A stretch of DNA of 32,116 bases, taken from Firmicutes bacterium UBA3930 (GTDB taxonomy: Bacteria > Bacillota > Clostridia > Caldicoprobacterales > Caldicoprobacteraceae). The notes below the pieces were generated by a model that was not told where the DNA came from, did not search any database, and saw nothing but the letters and a program-made list of their open reading frames with translations. Below are positions 22,876 through 32,103 of this stretch, in pieces; position 1 is the first letter of the stretch, and the number at the start of each line of letters is the position of its first letter. The translations under genes and the position numbers were made by a program. The stretch is from NCBI GenBank assembly GCA_002385885.1, contig DGEI01000020.1, forward strand, positions 1 to 32,116, given 5' to 3'.

Positions 22876-24132
22876 TTAAACAAGAGATCTTATATAATCG
22901 GCTAATCCAATACCTGCCTGATTTGACCATATTGGTGTACAGTTCGGAAACTCCGGTGTGCTTCCCCAAACCTGGGCGTTGGGATAGTAGGGGAGCACGC
23001 CTTTAGCGCAGTCTCCATATACTATTATGTTGCCTTCTGCATTCTTAATATATGGTTCAAACTGCTTCCCGACAAATATGGTAATGGGCTCTTTCAGCTT
23101 ATTCAATGTTCCGTCAACCCATACGGCGTCCAAAGCCATTCTTACCAGGGCTTTACAACCCGGTTCGCATGCAGAGCCGATTATGACGTTGACATTCGGG
23201 AATACGCCCTGCATTGTCAGATCCTGTCTCTTGAATTTCCTCTTGACTTTCTCAATAGGCACTCCTACAACTTCAATCTCTTCCATTTTGTTGGTGCCTA
23301 CTCCTTCAGCTGCAGCCAATACCGTAGCAGGAGCGTTGCGGCCGGGATTTTCCCAGTCCATTATAGCTTCACATACGGTATCAACAGCAACGGGGTCTCT
23401 TCCTCCCAGCAGAACGTTGAAATCCTTGATTAAGTCTTCCGGATAGGGGCTGAACGGCCCGTTCCCTTCACATGAATACAGCGCGTCTACCAGGAACCAT
23501 GTGGGTTTGGCGGCAATGGTCAGATTGACTATCTTTTGATAAATGTCATCTCTGTGACATCTTGCCATCCAGTCATAGTCCGGCAGGTTGCCAAACTGGA
23601 GTTTCAGCGCGCATGTCAATGCAGTATGAATATGCACTTTCATTTTGGGAAGGCCGATATATACGTCTGCATCCAGTATGGGCTTTGGTACCGGGAATTC
23701 ATTAAAGCTTACCGGTTTATCAATCTTGAACATTTCAAAGGGTACATTGTCAAAGGGTACCAGTTCCGCGCCGGTCCTGTCTGCGACGTCCTTAATGCCG
23801 CACTCAATCATAGCCTTCATAGTATCGGCTCCCTGAGCACAGCGTTCACCTATCTGTATTTTGGAAGGATTCTGTTCCTTTATCAGTTCAATTAACGCTT
23901 CAAGAACTCTTGGATCGGTTGTAAAACCGTTCTCCGGAGGAGAAGGAACAACGGTATTGATCTTGATAAGGACTTTGTCTCCTTCTTTGACTATCTTGTC
24001 CATACCGCCCATTGAACCTTCTGCCACTTGCCGTATCATATCCTTAACTATATCCAGTTGTTCCCTGGAATAACTACCCGGACCCCCAATGTCAGAAGTA
24101 GTATGAGCTATAGCTACTTTTTCCTTGACCAC
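22876..24132 (-). CDS. DUF362 domain protein
   Basis: A 418-residue soluble protein of the DUF362 family: KVLIKINTVVPSPPENGFTT, DADVYIGLPKMKVHIHTALTCALKLQFGNLPD and FNVLLGGRDPVAVDTVCEAIM are the typical elements. No ferredoxin-type CxxCxxC cluster is present, unlike many relatives; only scattered Cys such as ACEPGC. The biochemical role of the family is not settled. The start is GTG at 24132, 8 nt after GGGGAG. It follows the cyclase gene by about 45 nt and is the last gene before the structured leader. Its fixed place with the dehydrogenase and isomerases suggests a catalytic or cofactor role in the pathway. Confidence 0.85.
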   Translation of the reverse strand: MVKEKVAIAHTTSDIGGPGSYSREQLDIVKDMIRQVAEGSMGGMDKIVKEGDKVLIKINTVVPSPPENGFTTDPRVLEALIELIKEQNPSKIQIGERCAQGADTMKAMIECGIKDVADRTGAELVPFDNVPFEMFKIDKPVSFNEFPVPKPILDADVYIGLPKMKVHIHTALTCALKLQFGNLPDYDWMARCHRDDIYQKIVNLTIAAKPTWFLVDALYSCEGNGPFSPYPEDLIKDFNVLLGGRDPVAVDTVCEAIMDWENPGRNAPATVLAAAEGVGTNKMEEIEVVGVPIEKVKRKFKRQDLTMQGVFPNVNVIIGSACEPGCKALVRMALDAVWVDGTLNKLKEPITIFVGKQFEPYIKNAEGNIIVYGDCAKGVLPYYPNAQVWGSTPEFPNCTPIWSNQAGIGLADYIRSLV

Positions 24133-24179
24133 ACCAAATCTCCCCTTTCAATTATTTCGCAAAAGATCTTAAGCTGTTA

Positions 24180-24953
24180 TCATTCTTCGACAGGAACAAT
24201 AGCAACCCCTCTAAATGGTGAACCGGTAGCACCCCTGAATTTTAACGGCAGGCCTACATACCAGAATTCGTGTGAAGGTATCAGGTCAACGTTTGCCAGG
24301 TTCTCAATGTTTAGGATCCTTCGTTCCCTGCATACTATATGAGCAGGCTGTACCATTACAACCTTTACTTCATGATAGCTGTCTATGCTGGGAGCGTCAG
24401 CTCCGATTATAACGGCCCCTAAGTCGGATAAGTATTCCGTTGCTTCCCTGTCAAGGCCGGGATAATTCTTGATGTATTCGTACCTGTCTTTCCATTTCTT
24501 GTACCAGCCGGTGTAGTACAATACTACCGACTGCGGCTTTATTGTAACACCGGTTTTTTCAAGGGCCTCATCAATATCGGCCCTGGTGATGTAGCTGTTT
24601 GGTTCTTTATGGGAAAAATCAAACCAGACACCGGGAGTCATAAACCATTCCAGGGGAAGCCTGTCTATAGAAAGTGCGTCAGGTTCCGTTACAACATGGT
24701 TAATAGCATCCACATGAGTACCCGTATGGTCACATATAGTGATACCCACCACTTTATAAGAATAAGGCGGTTTAGTTAACCCCATTTTTTGGGTTTCTTC
24801 ATGGGTAAGGTGATCCCACATGATAGTTTTCTGATGACCGACAAAAACCGGGTCATCCTTGCTTATATCATGGCTCAGATCGGTGACAATGCATTTTTTG
24901 TCCATAAAATTTATTTCGGTCTGAATTTTGAAAGATGGGCATTCCACAATCAT
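24180..24953 (-). CDS. Cyclase-family metal-dependent hydrolase
   Basis: A 257-residue protein of the putative cyclase (kynurenine-formamidase-like) family. The metal and catalytic motif HxGTHxDxxxH is intact as DHTGTHVDAINH (75-86), and DLSHDIS lies near the start as usual. Known members hydrolyse formamides, isatin or similar ring or amide bonds. Here ring opening of a lactone-like or cyclic intermediate is conceivable. The ATG has AAGGAGAG 8 nt upstream. It lies between the aldehyde dehydrogenase and DUF362 genes in the same operon. The family call is sure, the substrate unknown. Confidence 0.88.
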   Translation of the reverse strand: MIVECPSFKIQTEINFMDKKCIVTDLSHDISKDDPVFVGHQKTIMWDHLTHEETQKMGLTKPPYSYKVVGITICDHTGTHVDAINHVVTEPDALSIDRLPLEWFMTPGVWFDFSHKEPNSYITRADIDEALEKTGVTIKPQSVVLYYTGWYKKWKDRYEYIKNYPGLDREATEYLSDLGAVIIGADAPSIDSYHEVKVVMVQPAHIVCRERRILNIENLANVDLIPSHEFWYVGLPLKFRGATGSPFRGVAIVPVEE

Positions 24954-24984
24954 TGCACAACTCTCCTTTTTTCCAGGTTCATCT

Positions 24985-26508
24985 TTAACCTCTGCTTATC
25001 AGGGTGCCGTCCCATGTATCAACATCTTCGGCCTTCTTTTCTTTTTCATCAAACCATCTTGTGGTAACGGCTTTAGTTTCGGTAAAGAACCTTACTCCGT
25101 CTTTACCCAGCGCATGAAGGTCTCCGAAGAAAGAATCCTTATGTCCTGTAAAGGGGAAAATCCCTACAGGTACCGGTATGCCTACATTTACTCCGACCAT
25201 ACCTCCGTGGATTCTCTTCACAAACTCTCTGCTGTAATATCCATTCTGGGTAAAGATAACCGCTCCGTTGGCGTAGGGGTTTGAATTGATCAGGTTTACC
25301 CCTTCTTCAAAGTCTTTTACCCTCTTTATACACAGCACCGGCCCGAAAATCTCCTCATCGCCGACAGTCATACCGGGTTCAACATGATCCAGTATGGTAG
25401 GGCCAATATAAAAACCGTTTTCATAGCCTTTTACAACGATGTCTCTGCCATCAAGTACCAGACTGGCCCCTTCTTCGATCCCTTTATTGATCCACCCAAT
25501 TACATTTTCCTTATGGTCGGCGGAGATCACCGGACCCATTTCGGATTTTTTGTCATAAGCAGGCCCGACAACCCGGCTTTGTGCAAACTCTTTTATCAGT
25601 GATACCAGCTTGTCGGCAATACTTTCCTGTACCACAACAACCGGCAATGCCATACATCTTTCACCGGCACAGCCAAAGGAAGCGTTGATAATAGCTCTTG
25701 CAGACTGTTCAAGGGCTGCGTCTTCCATAACAAGGGCATGGTTTTTAGCTCCGCACAGGATCTGGACACGCTTCCCGTTAACTGCTGCTTTTTCATATAT
25801 TATTCTGCCTACCGGGGTTGAACCGACAAAAGATACACCTTTGACAGCCGGATGTTGAATTAACAAATCAATCTCTCTCCTGCTGCAGGTTACTATATTT
25901 ACAACCCCTTCCGGCAATCCGGCTTCAACCAGCAGTTCGGTTATTCTCATGGATGTCATGGGAGTCATGCTTGCTGCCTTCAACACAAAAGTGTTGCCGG
26001 CAGCAATACACAAGGGCATCATCCATCCCATTGGTATCATGGCAGGGAAATTGAAAGGTGCAATTCCTACGAATACTCCCACGGGTTCCCGGTATAACAC
26101 GGTATCGAACCCTCTGGAAGTGTCCAGCAGGGATTCACCCATCAAAAGGGAAGGCATACTGCAAGCGTGTTCAATATGTTCGATAACCTTTTGAACCTCC
26201 CCTTCGGCTTCTCCCCATACTTTGCCGTTTTCTCTGCAGACCAGTTCGGTCAATTCATCCAGGTGTTCAAGCATCAGCTCTCTGAGCTTATACAAAACCT
26301 GAACTCTTTTCATTACCGGAGTATTTGACCATTCAGGGAACGCTTTTTCTGCAGCTTCAACAGCTCTCAGTACTTCTTCCGAAGTACATTGGGGAGCCTT
26401 TGCTATAACTTCGCCCGTGCTTGGATCGTACACATCCATATATCTGTCGGTTTTGGATTCATGCCATTCCCCATTCACGAAATATTTCAGTTTCTTTGCT
26501 TCAGGCAT
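24985..26508 (-). CDS. Aldehyde dehydrogenase of the CoA-acylating methylmalonate-semialdehyde type
   Basis: A 507-residue NAD-dependent dehydrogenase. The catalytic Cys285 lies in FGCAGERCMALPVV. The usual glutamate region reads QILCGAKNHALVMEDA, which is how methylmalonate-semialdehyde dehydrogenases (MmsA/IolA) differ from ordinary ALDHs. The C-terminal GVNVGIPVPVGIFPFTGHKD and DGVRFFTETKAVTTRWF are also typical of that group. It would therefore turn a semialdehyde, possibly with decarboxylation, into an acyl-CoA. The ATG follows GGGAGAGAGATGCAAA. It sits between the TIM-barrel and cyclase genes. The physiological aldehyde in this locus is unknown; no other inositol-pathway genes that would prove IolA are present. 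Confidence 0.88.
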   Translation of the reverse strand: MPEAKKLKYFVNGEWHESKTDRYMDVYDPSTGEVIAKAPQCTSEEVLRAVEAAEKAFPEWSNTPVMKRVQVLYKLRELMLEHLDELTELVCRENGKVWGEAEGEVQKVIEHIEHACSMPSLLMGESLLDTSRGFDTVLYREPVGVFVGIAPFNFPAMIPMGWMMPLCIAAGNTFVLKAASMTPMTSMRITELLVEAGLPEGVVNIVTCSRREIDLLIQHPAVKGVSFVGSTPVGRIIYEKAAVNGKRVQILCGAKNHALVMEDAALEQSARAIINASFGCAGERCMALPVVVVQESIADKLVSLIKEFAQSRVVGPAYDKKSEMGPVISADHKENVIGWINKGIEEGASLVLDGRDIVVKGYENGFYIGPTILDHVEPGMTVGDEEIFGPVLCIKRVKDFEEGVNLINSNPYANGAVIFTQNGYYSREFVKRIHGGMVGVNVGIPVPVGIFPFTGHKDSFFGDLHALGKDGVRFFTETKAVTTRWFDEKEKKAEDVDTWDGTLISRG

Positions 26509-26528
26509 TTTGCATCTCTCTCCCTTAA

Positions 26529-27383
26529 CTATTCTATGTTTCTTTCTACAAATTTGAAGTTCAGCTTCTTTAGATACTCGGCATTACGCTGTACTGCCTC
26601 TTCTGCAGATATGGGCATCTCCGGCCCCCTGTCCAGCTCAGCCATAATATAGCCGTCGAAATCGGAGTTTTCCATTATGTCGAGAATCTTCGGCAGATCA
26701 ACTACCCCTTCTCCCAATGGACAATAGGCCAGGTAACCCGATGTGTCAATTTCCCGTCCGTCTTCGTCATACTCGACCTTTCCGCAGAAATCTTTAAGAT
26801 GCACAAGCTTAATGATGGACAGGTATTTGTTGACTATATCTATCGGATCGCTTCCGCCTTTTTGTATCTGTCCCACGTCAGGAGAAAAACCTACATAGGT
26901 TGTGTCAACGCTGTCCATAAAGCTTTCAATCTCTTCCCTGGTTTCGACAGGCGTGCCTGTATGAGGATGGAAACCTAACACTAAGCCCATATCGTTCAAT
27001 ATTTTGCCTATTTCATTGACAAAACTTACGATATAGCTCTTATGTTCATTGAAATCGTAACCTTTTCTGTTGAACATGTCTCCGCCCAACGTTACATACC
27101 TGCCGCCTTTTTCAACCAAAATCTTAGCCCACGTATCAAGCTTCTGAAGGGCTTCTTCTTTCTTTGCCGGATTCATAATATCCAATGAGAAATAGCTTGA
27201 TACCAAAGGCAAATCGTATTTTTCAAACAGATCCAATTTACCTTCCTGTTTCATTGAATTCAGAACCCAGCCAAATATTTCAGCTCCGTGAAACCCGAGC
27301 TTGGCAATTGTTTTAATTGCATTTTCCGCCTCATTATCGAACCATGTAATTCCGGTATGTCCAACCTTAAGCCTTCTGTACAA
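26529..27383 (-). CDS. Sugar isomerase/epimerase-like TIM-barrel protein (second copy)
   Basis: A 284-residue xylose-isomerase-like TIM barrel (AP-endonuclease-2 family), the fold of inosose dehydratases, tagatose epimerases and related sugar enzymes. Candidate metal ligands are in GFHPHTG, GFSPDVGQ, LVHLKDF and YIMAELDRG. The N-terminal VGHTGITWFDNEAENAIKTIAKLGFHGAEIFGW is typical. The start is TTG at 27383, with AGGAG about 10 nt upstream and no ATG nearby. It follows the epimerase gene by 23 nt. It is only distantly like the other TIM-barrel protein of this operon, so two different steps are likely. Confidence 0.85.
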   Translation of the reverse strand: MYRRLKVGHTGITWFDNEAENAIKTIAKLGFHGAEIFGWVLNSMKQEGKLDLFEKYDLPLVSSYFSLDIMNPAKKEEALQKLDTWAKILVEKGGRYVTLGGDMFNRKGYDFNEHKSYIVSFVNEIGKILNDMGLVLGFHPHTGTPVETREEIESFMDSVDTTYVGFSPDVGQIQKGGSDPIDIVNKYLSIIKLVHLKDFCGKVEYDEDGREIDTSGYLAYCPLGEGVVDLPKILDIMENSDFDGYIMAELDRGPEMPISAEEAVQRNAEYLKKLNFKFVERNIE

Positions 27384-27406
27384 AATGATCCCTCTCCTTT
27401 CAGTTG

Positions 27407-28396
27407 TTAAAAATCGCTGCTCTCGTTCTTACCATCTCTCCAGGAATAAGCAGGTTCGTATCCTAACAACCTTCTTGCTTTATCAAAGCTGATAATACCC
27501 TCTGTTCCGGGTATGTCCTTGCCCATTTCAGCAAGATTGGGCCATCTCTTTGCTATAACTTCCGTTGTAGGCTCGGTATATACTGAATCTGTTATCGCAT
27601 AGAACACTTCAAAGGGATTAAGGTTCTTTGCTTCAATTGAAAGTTCAACCAGCCTTGCTATATCTCTGGCATCAACATATTGGTATGTGTTTCCGACTAT
27701 ATATCCCTCATTTTCATTTTCAATCGGAGGTACGTTTACACCAAACTTATATACCATTTTTGCGAACTCGCTGTCAGGATAATATACACCGAGAAGCCTT
27801 AATACAACAGCATCTATCCCGTAACCATTGGAGAACGACCTGCAGATCTCTTCTCCAAGGAGTTTGCTCAGTCCATAAGTATCTTCAGGATCGCAGGGAT
27901 GCTCTTCATCTATTGGCAGGTATTCGGGCATAAAACGTTTGCCGCTGAGCATGAAACCAAACCTGAGAACATAATATGTGCTGGTGAAAACGATCTTTTT
28001 AACGCCAAGCCTGCGTGCAGCGTCCAACAGGTAATATGTTCCCATTGTATTGGTTTTCATGGTAAGATCTTCATCCATCCTCTGCGTGAACCTTGCACCG
28101 TTTTGCAGGTAACGGTCATATTCCTTTGCATAAGGAGCCTGTATCTCAGTGTTAAAAGGAATAGCTCCCAGATGAACTATGACATCGGCTTCCGCATGAG
28201 CAATTGCCCTCATGCAGTCACCCAGTGATAAAAGGTCGCCTTTGACAAACGGTATGTGTTCCTTGGCATTTCTTGAATCAGGAGCAGGTAGATTGATATC
28301 AAAAGTTGTTACCTTATACCCTTTGCTCTTTAAATAAGGTGCTACGTAATTTCCTAACCTTCCTGCACCGCCTGTTACCAAAACTTTCTTTGACAT
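27407..28396 (-). CDS. NAD-dependent epimerase/dehydratase family protein
   Basis: A 329-residue extended short-chain dehydrogenase. The N-terminal Rossmann motif is GGAGRLG (9-15) with Asp34 as a probable NAD selector. The catalytic pair is YGLSK (Tyr174, Lys178), preceded by VFTSTYYV. It could oxidise or epimerise a free sugar, sugar acid or nucleotide sugar. The layout also resembles hexuronate dehydrogenases, which would suit the uronate-isomerase-like neighbour, but an insertion at 83-112 is unlike them. The ATG has GGGGGAAG 6 nt upstream. It lies between the two TIM-barrel genes. Confidence 0.85.
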   Translation of the reverse strand: MSKKVLVTGGAGRLGNYVAPYLKSKGYKVTTFDINLPAPDSRNAKEHIPFVKGDLLSLGDCMRAIAHAEADVIVHLGAIPFNTEIQAPYAKEYDRYLQNGARFTQRMDEDLTMKTNTMGTYYLLDAARRLGVKKIVFTSTYYVLRFGFMLSGKRFMPEYLPIDEEHPCDPEDTYGLSKLLGEEICRSFSNGYGIDAVVLRLLGVYYPDSEFAKMVYKFGVNVPPIENENEGYIVGNTYQYVDARDIARLVELSIEAKNLNPFEVFYAITDSVYTEPTTEVIAKRWPNLAEMGKDIPGTEGIISFDKARRLLGYEPAYSWRDGKNESSDF

Positions 28397-28468
28397 GTTT
28401 ATCTTCCCCCTGACCTCATTTATAAATATATTTTCATTTGTTAAGTTAATGATTGGTTATATTGCTTA

Positions 28469-29368
28469 TTACTTTTTCAGCAGGTCATGTAAGTATACCA
28501 GGCACTTTTCGGTCAATTCTCTGTTCTGGATATCCCTGGGAACGTCATCCACATAGTTGGCCCATCCAAGTTCCAATACCAAGTGTAAGCCGTTTGCATG
28601 GGGACACTTCTGGTCAAGTATATCAATGGTGCGCGGTATGTCCACATTTCCTTCTCCGAGAACGACTCCTCTTGCCTGGAAGGGTATCAGGTCGCCCTTG
28701 GAATCATACGGAATAACAGCCATATCCTTGATATGGGTGGTTATTGTGTACTCAGCCAATACTTCAACATCCTCATTGGGGTCGCAGTAAACGGTGTAAC
28801 CGTTTCCGGTATCAAGGGCACAGCCTATATAAGGAGAACCGACTGCGGCGAAAACCTCTGCCCATTCTTTCCCTGTAAAGTCGCAATGATTTTCTATTGC
28901 GCAATATACCCCTTCATCCTCAAATATCTTGGCTGCTTCTTTCAGATTGTTTGCAAGGGTCTCCAGATGCTGTTTCACCGGAATATTTTTGCTGAACCTT
29001 GTTGTATCAATATGGAATCTTCCATATCCTGTACGCAATATATTAGCGCCTATCAGTTTGCCCTTTCTGATTCCTTCTTTTATGGCTGCAGCAGCTTCTG
29101 CTGCATTGGGGCCGGCAGCGCTGAATATTTCGTACGGAGCCCTGAATTCCAGCTCAATATTCTTGGATCCGGCATAATCTCTGAGGTATTTTAAAGAATC
29201 ATCGTCTTCCGGACAGGGGAAACCGGGTTGAAAAACAGTACACCCCAGTTCTTCCGACTTGTCAATCTGCCACTTTACGATGTCCATTGGCTCCCTTAAC
29301 CCCAATTCCTTCGGTGGTGTGTACACCCATCCAATAAAACCTGTTTTCATTGTGCTCTTGTAACTCAC
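28469..29368 (-). CDS. Sugar isomerase/epimerase-like TIM-barrel protein (first copy)
   Basis: A 299-residue xylose-isomerase-like TIM barrel. Probable metal ligands lie in YCAIENHCDF, IGCALDTGNGY, TTHIKDMAV and HLVLELGWANY. Together they make the Glu-Asp-His-Glu set of sugar epimerases and isomerases. The start is put at the GTG at 29368, 8 nt after AGGAGG; an ATG at 29374 is only 2 nt from that site and is less likely. It is the first catabolic enzyme gene after the transporter genes. The roughly 100 nt upstream hold no clear promoter and no terminator, so read-through from the transporter genes is plausible. Confidence 0.85.
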   Translation of the reverse strand: MSYKSTMKTGFIGWVYTPPKELGLREPMDIVKWQIDKSEELGCTVFQPGFPCPEDDDSLKYLRDYAGSKNIELEFRAPYEIFSAAGPNAAEAAAAIKEGIRKGKLIGANILRTGYGRFHIDTTRFSKNIPVKQHLETLANNLKEAAKIFEDEGVYCAIENHCDFTGKEWAEVFAAVGSPYIGCALDTGNGYTVYCDPNEDVEVLAEYTITTHIKDMAVIPYDSKGDLIPFQARGVVLGEGNVDIPRTIDILDQKCPHANGLHLVLELGWANYVDDVPRDIQNRELTEKCLVYLHDLLKK

Positions 29369-29466
29369 GTTCATTACCTCCTCTTTTATTTTTAATATAA
29401 AGTTGAAAATAGTTTCCTGAATGATACTGTTTCTGTTACATAAACGTTACAGCTTCCTGTTGTGTT

Positions 29467-29715
29467 TCACTCCTCTTTTTCTTCATCGCTCTCCTTTTCT
29501 TCTGAATTTGAACTCTTAATTATTTTTTTAATAATACGCCTGCTCAAAAAAATGCCGGCGACTGTAAGACCATTTATTATCAGAGACAAAATCAATACAT
29601 AGTACTCAGCAGTTCCGCTCTGAACAAACGGTACAGCTATCAAAGACAAAACGATGAAAACACATACGGAATGAATAACTATCTTTAAAAACCTGTTTAT
29701 TGTCCCCATTTCCAT
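29467..29715 (-). CDS. Small two-helix membrane protein at the end of the transporter genes
   Basis: About 82 residues: two hydrophobic helices (IVIHSVCVFIVLSLIAVPFV and YVLILSLIINGLTVAGIFL) joined by a short loop, then a basic patch (RRIIKKIIK) and a very acidic tail (EEKESDEEKEE). It overlaps the end of the ABC ATPase gene. The start is uncertain: ATG at 29715 or 29709, or further up at 29742; none has a strong ribosome site. No family is recognised. Its coupling to the transporter suggests an accessory subunit, but that is a guess. Confidence 0.55.
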   Translation of the reverse strand: MEMGTINRFLKIVIHSVCVFIVLSLIAVPFVQSGTAEYYVLILSLIINGLTVAGIFLSRRIIKKIIKSSNSEEKESDEEKEE

Positions 29716-30710
29716 TCCGGAATCTTTTCTACCAGATGACATGCTACAAACCTATCCTCCTCTACAGCTGCTAATTCAGGCACTTCCCTGCTGCAGCGCT
29801 CTTCACCGTACGGACACCTTGGATGGAAGCGGCATCCGGAGGGAGGATTGGTAGGATCAGGCATATCCAGACTCTTTAGAGGAAGCGGTTTCATGGATCT
29901 TGCGATTTTGGGGTTGGGGATCGGAACAGCAGACAATAAAGCCTGCAGATAAGGATGCCTTGGCTTGCTCAAAACATTATCAAGCTGGCCATACTCGACA
30001 ATCTTACCCAAATACATGACTGCTATATTCCCGTTTGCGGCTATATACCTGGCAGTGGCCAAATCGTGAGTAATGTATACAAATGAAATACCAAACTTCT
30101 CATTCATGTCCAGCATGAGATTCAGCAGCGATATCCGCAAAGAAACGTCTACCATCGATACAGGTTCATCAGCCACAATGAGCTTGGGTTTTATCGACAA
30201 GGCCCTGGCTAATAGGATCCTCTGCCTTTGCCCGCCGCTGAGCTGGTGAGGATATTTGTACAGGAACTGTTCAGCCGGCGTTAAACCTACCATTTCGAAT
30301 AATTCTTCCAAATGCTCGTAAGCTTCGTTTCTGTTTTTTGCTATTTTATACCTGAACAAAGGCGCGCTTAAGGATTGGAAAATTGTCCTGGCAGGATTCA
30401 AAGCCGCATAGGAATCCTGGTGAACCAGCTGTACGCTTCTTCTGTAATCAGTAAACTCTTTTCCCCGCAATCTCCATACGTTTTTACCGTTAAAATAAAC
30501 TCCTTCCTCTGAGGGTTTCAACAAACCGCATATGATTTTGCCAAGAGTAGTTTTCCCACAACCACTTTCTCCAACCAAAGCATATATCTGGCCTTCTTTT
30601 ATTTCCATATCAACACTTTCAATAGCCTGTACCCGACGCTTTTGGGCAAACAAGCTGCTTCTGTTTTCAAAAATCATTTGAATATTTTTTAATTCAATCA
30701 AAGGTCCCAT
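29697..30710 (-). CDS. Opp/Dpp-type ABC transporter ATPase (OppF/DppF-like)
   Basis: A 337-residue ATPase of the peptide/oligosaccharide importer family. Walker A GESGCGKTT (47-55), Q-loop VHQDS, signature LSGGQ (157-161), Walker B LIVADEPVSMVD and the C-terminal oligopeptide-type extension with CRFHPRCPYGEERC, whose cysteines bind an iron-sulphur cluster in some relatives. With the other ATPase it would power the permease pair. In anaerobic plant-degraders such systems often carry oligosaccharides, which fits the hydrolases here. The ATG directly follows the stop of the preceding gene, with AAGGATGG upstream. Confidence 0.93.
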   Translation of the reverse strand: MGPLIELKNIQMIFENRSSLFAQKRRVQAIESVDMEIKEGQIYALVGESGCGKTTLGKIICGLLKPSEEGVYFNGKNVWRLRGKEFTDYRRSVQLVHQDSYAALNPARTIFQSLSAPLFRYKIAKNRNEAYEHLEELFEMVGLTPAEQFLYKYPHQLSGGQRQRILLARALSIKPKLIVADEPVSMVDVSLRISLLNLMLDMNEKFGISFVYITHDLATARYIAANGNIAVMYLGKIVEYGQLDNVLSKPRHPYLQALLSAVPIPNPKIARSMKPLPLKSLDMPDPTNPPSGCRFHPRCPYGEERCSREVPELAAVEEDRFVACHLVEKIPEWKWGQ

Positions 30711-31691
30711 TTACTTAACCATCCTTTCCCATTCTAAACATGTCGAAAATCTTCCCGGCATTACTTCTACAAGGTCCCCCTGCACGGTTCCGTCGCAAAA
30801 GCCTCCCAAATGATAACCGCATCTGGGTGCAAAACGGCAGCCGTCCGGCAGATCCAGCAAATTCGGAGGTGAGCCCGGAATAGGCCTTCTGGCTGATAAA
30901 TCGTCAACAAGAGAAGGTATCGCATGTATCAGACCGCTAGTATAAGGATGTATCGGATTATAGAATATATCTTCCACAGTGCCTACTTCCACAATGTTCC
31001 CTGCGTACATTACCGCCACTCTGTCAGCAATTTTTGCTATAATAGACAGATCGTGCGTCAGGAACAACATGGTAATATCAGAGTCGTTATGGATATTAGC
31101 AAGCAAATCTATAATATAAGCCTGTGTAATAACGTCAAGGGCCGTAGTAGGTTCATCGAGAATGAGAATATTAGGATCCAGCATCAGACTCAAAGCAATT
31201 ATAACCCTTTGCCTCATTCCGCCGCTTAACTGGTGGGGATAAGAATCAAGAACCTGCTTTGGCTGTAATCTTACATATTCCATAAGCATACATGCTTTAT
31301 CAACGATTTCCTTTTCCGACATGTTTGAATGTGCTTTTACAGTATCGAAGAAATGATCTCTGATTGTAAGCACGGGATTCAATGCATTTTGTGCCGCCTG
31401 GAAAACCATTGATATATCGCGGCTGCGGTACTGCCTGTACTCTTCTTCGCTTAATTTTAACATCTCTTTATCCTGATAGTATATTTCCCCGTTTTTTATT
31501 ATTCCGGGAGCGGATACCATATTCAGTAAAGTAGATGCTAAAGTGGATTTTCCGCTGCCGCTTTCACCGACTACACCTATAATTTCGCCCCTGAATACAT
31601 CAAGCGAAACGTTGTCAACGGCTCTTATTATTCCTTGTCTTAACTGAAACTCTACTGTAATATTTTTTAATTTTAATATCTCTTTTCCCAC
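30711..31691 (-). CDS. Opp/Dpp-type ABC transporter ATPase (OppD/DppD-like)
   Basis: A 326-residue ATPase: Walker A VVGESGSGKSTLAST, Q-loop VFQAAQNALNP, signature LSGGMRQRV, Walker B NILILDEPTTALDV, switch His in LFLTHDLSI, and the family C-terminus PGSPPNLLDLPDGCRFAPRC. It partners the next ATPase. The frame is open from a GTG at 31700, but GTG 31691 has GGGGTGA at a better distance and is chosen. The gap to the permease gene is 16 nt. Confidence 0.93.
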   Translation of the reverse strand: MGKEILKLKNITVEFQLRQGIIRAVDNVSLDVFRGEIIGVVGESGSGKSTLASTLLNMVSAPGIIKNGEIYYQDKEMLKLSEEEYRQYRSRDISMVFQAAQNALNPVLTIRDHFFDTVKAHSNMSEKEIVDKACMLMEYVRLQPKQVLDSYPHQLSGGMRQRVIIALSLMLDPNILILDEPTTALDVITQAYIIDLLANIHNDSDITMLFLTHDLSIIAKIADRVAVMYAGNIVEVGTVEDIFYNPIHPYTSGLIHAIPSLVDDLSARRPIPGSPPNLLDLPDGCRFAPRCGYHLGGFCDGTVQGDLVEVMPGRFSTCLEWERMVK

Positions 31692-31707
31692 ATAATTCAC
31701 CCCATTA

Positions 31708-32103
31708 CTATTGTGTACGTAATCTCGGATTCAAAGCTTCGTCCAAACCATTAGCGAAGAAAAGACATCCCATTTGGAATAATGTGATAGCTATTATTGG
31801 AACCAAAAGGTATATAATCGCGCTTGAACCGTACATCGCTCCGGACGTACCTACTGCCATCTGCAGCATCATGCCCCAGTGGGTAGATGAAAATGGAACT
31901 AAGCCCAGTACCATTAAACCTACACTGGCAGTTATGGCATTTCTCATTATCATTATGAAATTTATAGCGATGTATGAGGTTATATTCGGCAGTAATTCTG
32001 AGAATATTATATGGGGAACACTCAAGCCCAACACCCGGCTTGCCTCTATAAAATCTCTCTGTTTTAACGAAAGGATTTGTGAACGAATAGCACGGGCCAA
32101 ACC
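31708..32103 (-). CDS. Opp/Dpp-type ABC permease (OppC/DppC-like), N-terminus cut off by the contig end
   Basis: The last 132 residues of an inner-membrane permease. The EAA loop that docks to the ATPases is present (DFIEASRVLGLSVPHIIFSELLPNI), followed by membrane segments and the family ending NGLDEALNPRLR. The 5' part is missing: genomic sequence stops at about 32103, where an adapter remnant begins, so any start codon or residue read across the last 13 bases is false. Substrate specificity lies with the missing partner permease and binding protein. Confidence 0.93.
   Translation of the reverse strand, partial: GLARAIRSQILSLKQRDFIEASRVLGLSVPHIIFSELLPNITSYIAINFIMIMRNAITASVGLMVLGLVPFSSTHWGMMLQMAVGTSGAMYGSSAIIYLLVPIIAITLFQMGCLFFANGLDEALNPRLRTQ

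Noticed and set aside
20357..29368. Assignment of the locus to myo-inositol degradation
   Set aside because: An IolA-type dehydrogenase and IolE-like TIM barrels are present, but IolD, IolC, IolB, IolJ and an IolG-type dehydrogenase are not seen, and a transketolase has no place in that route.
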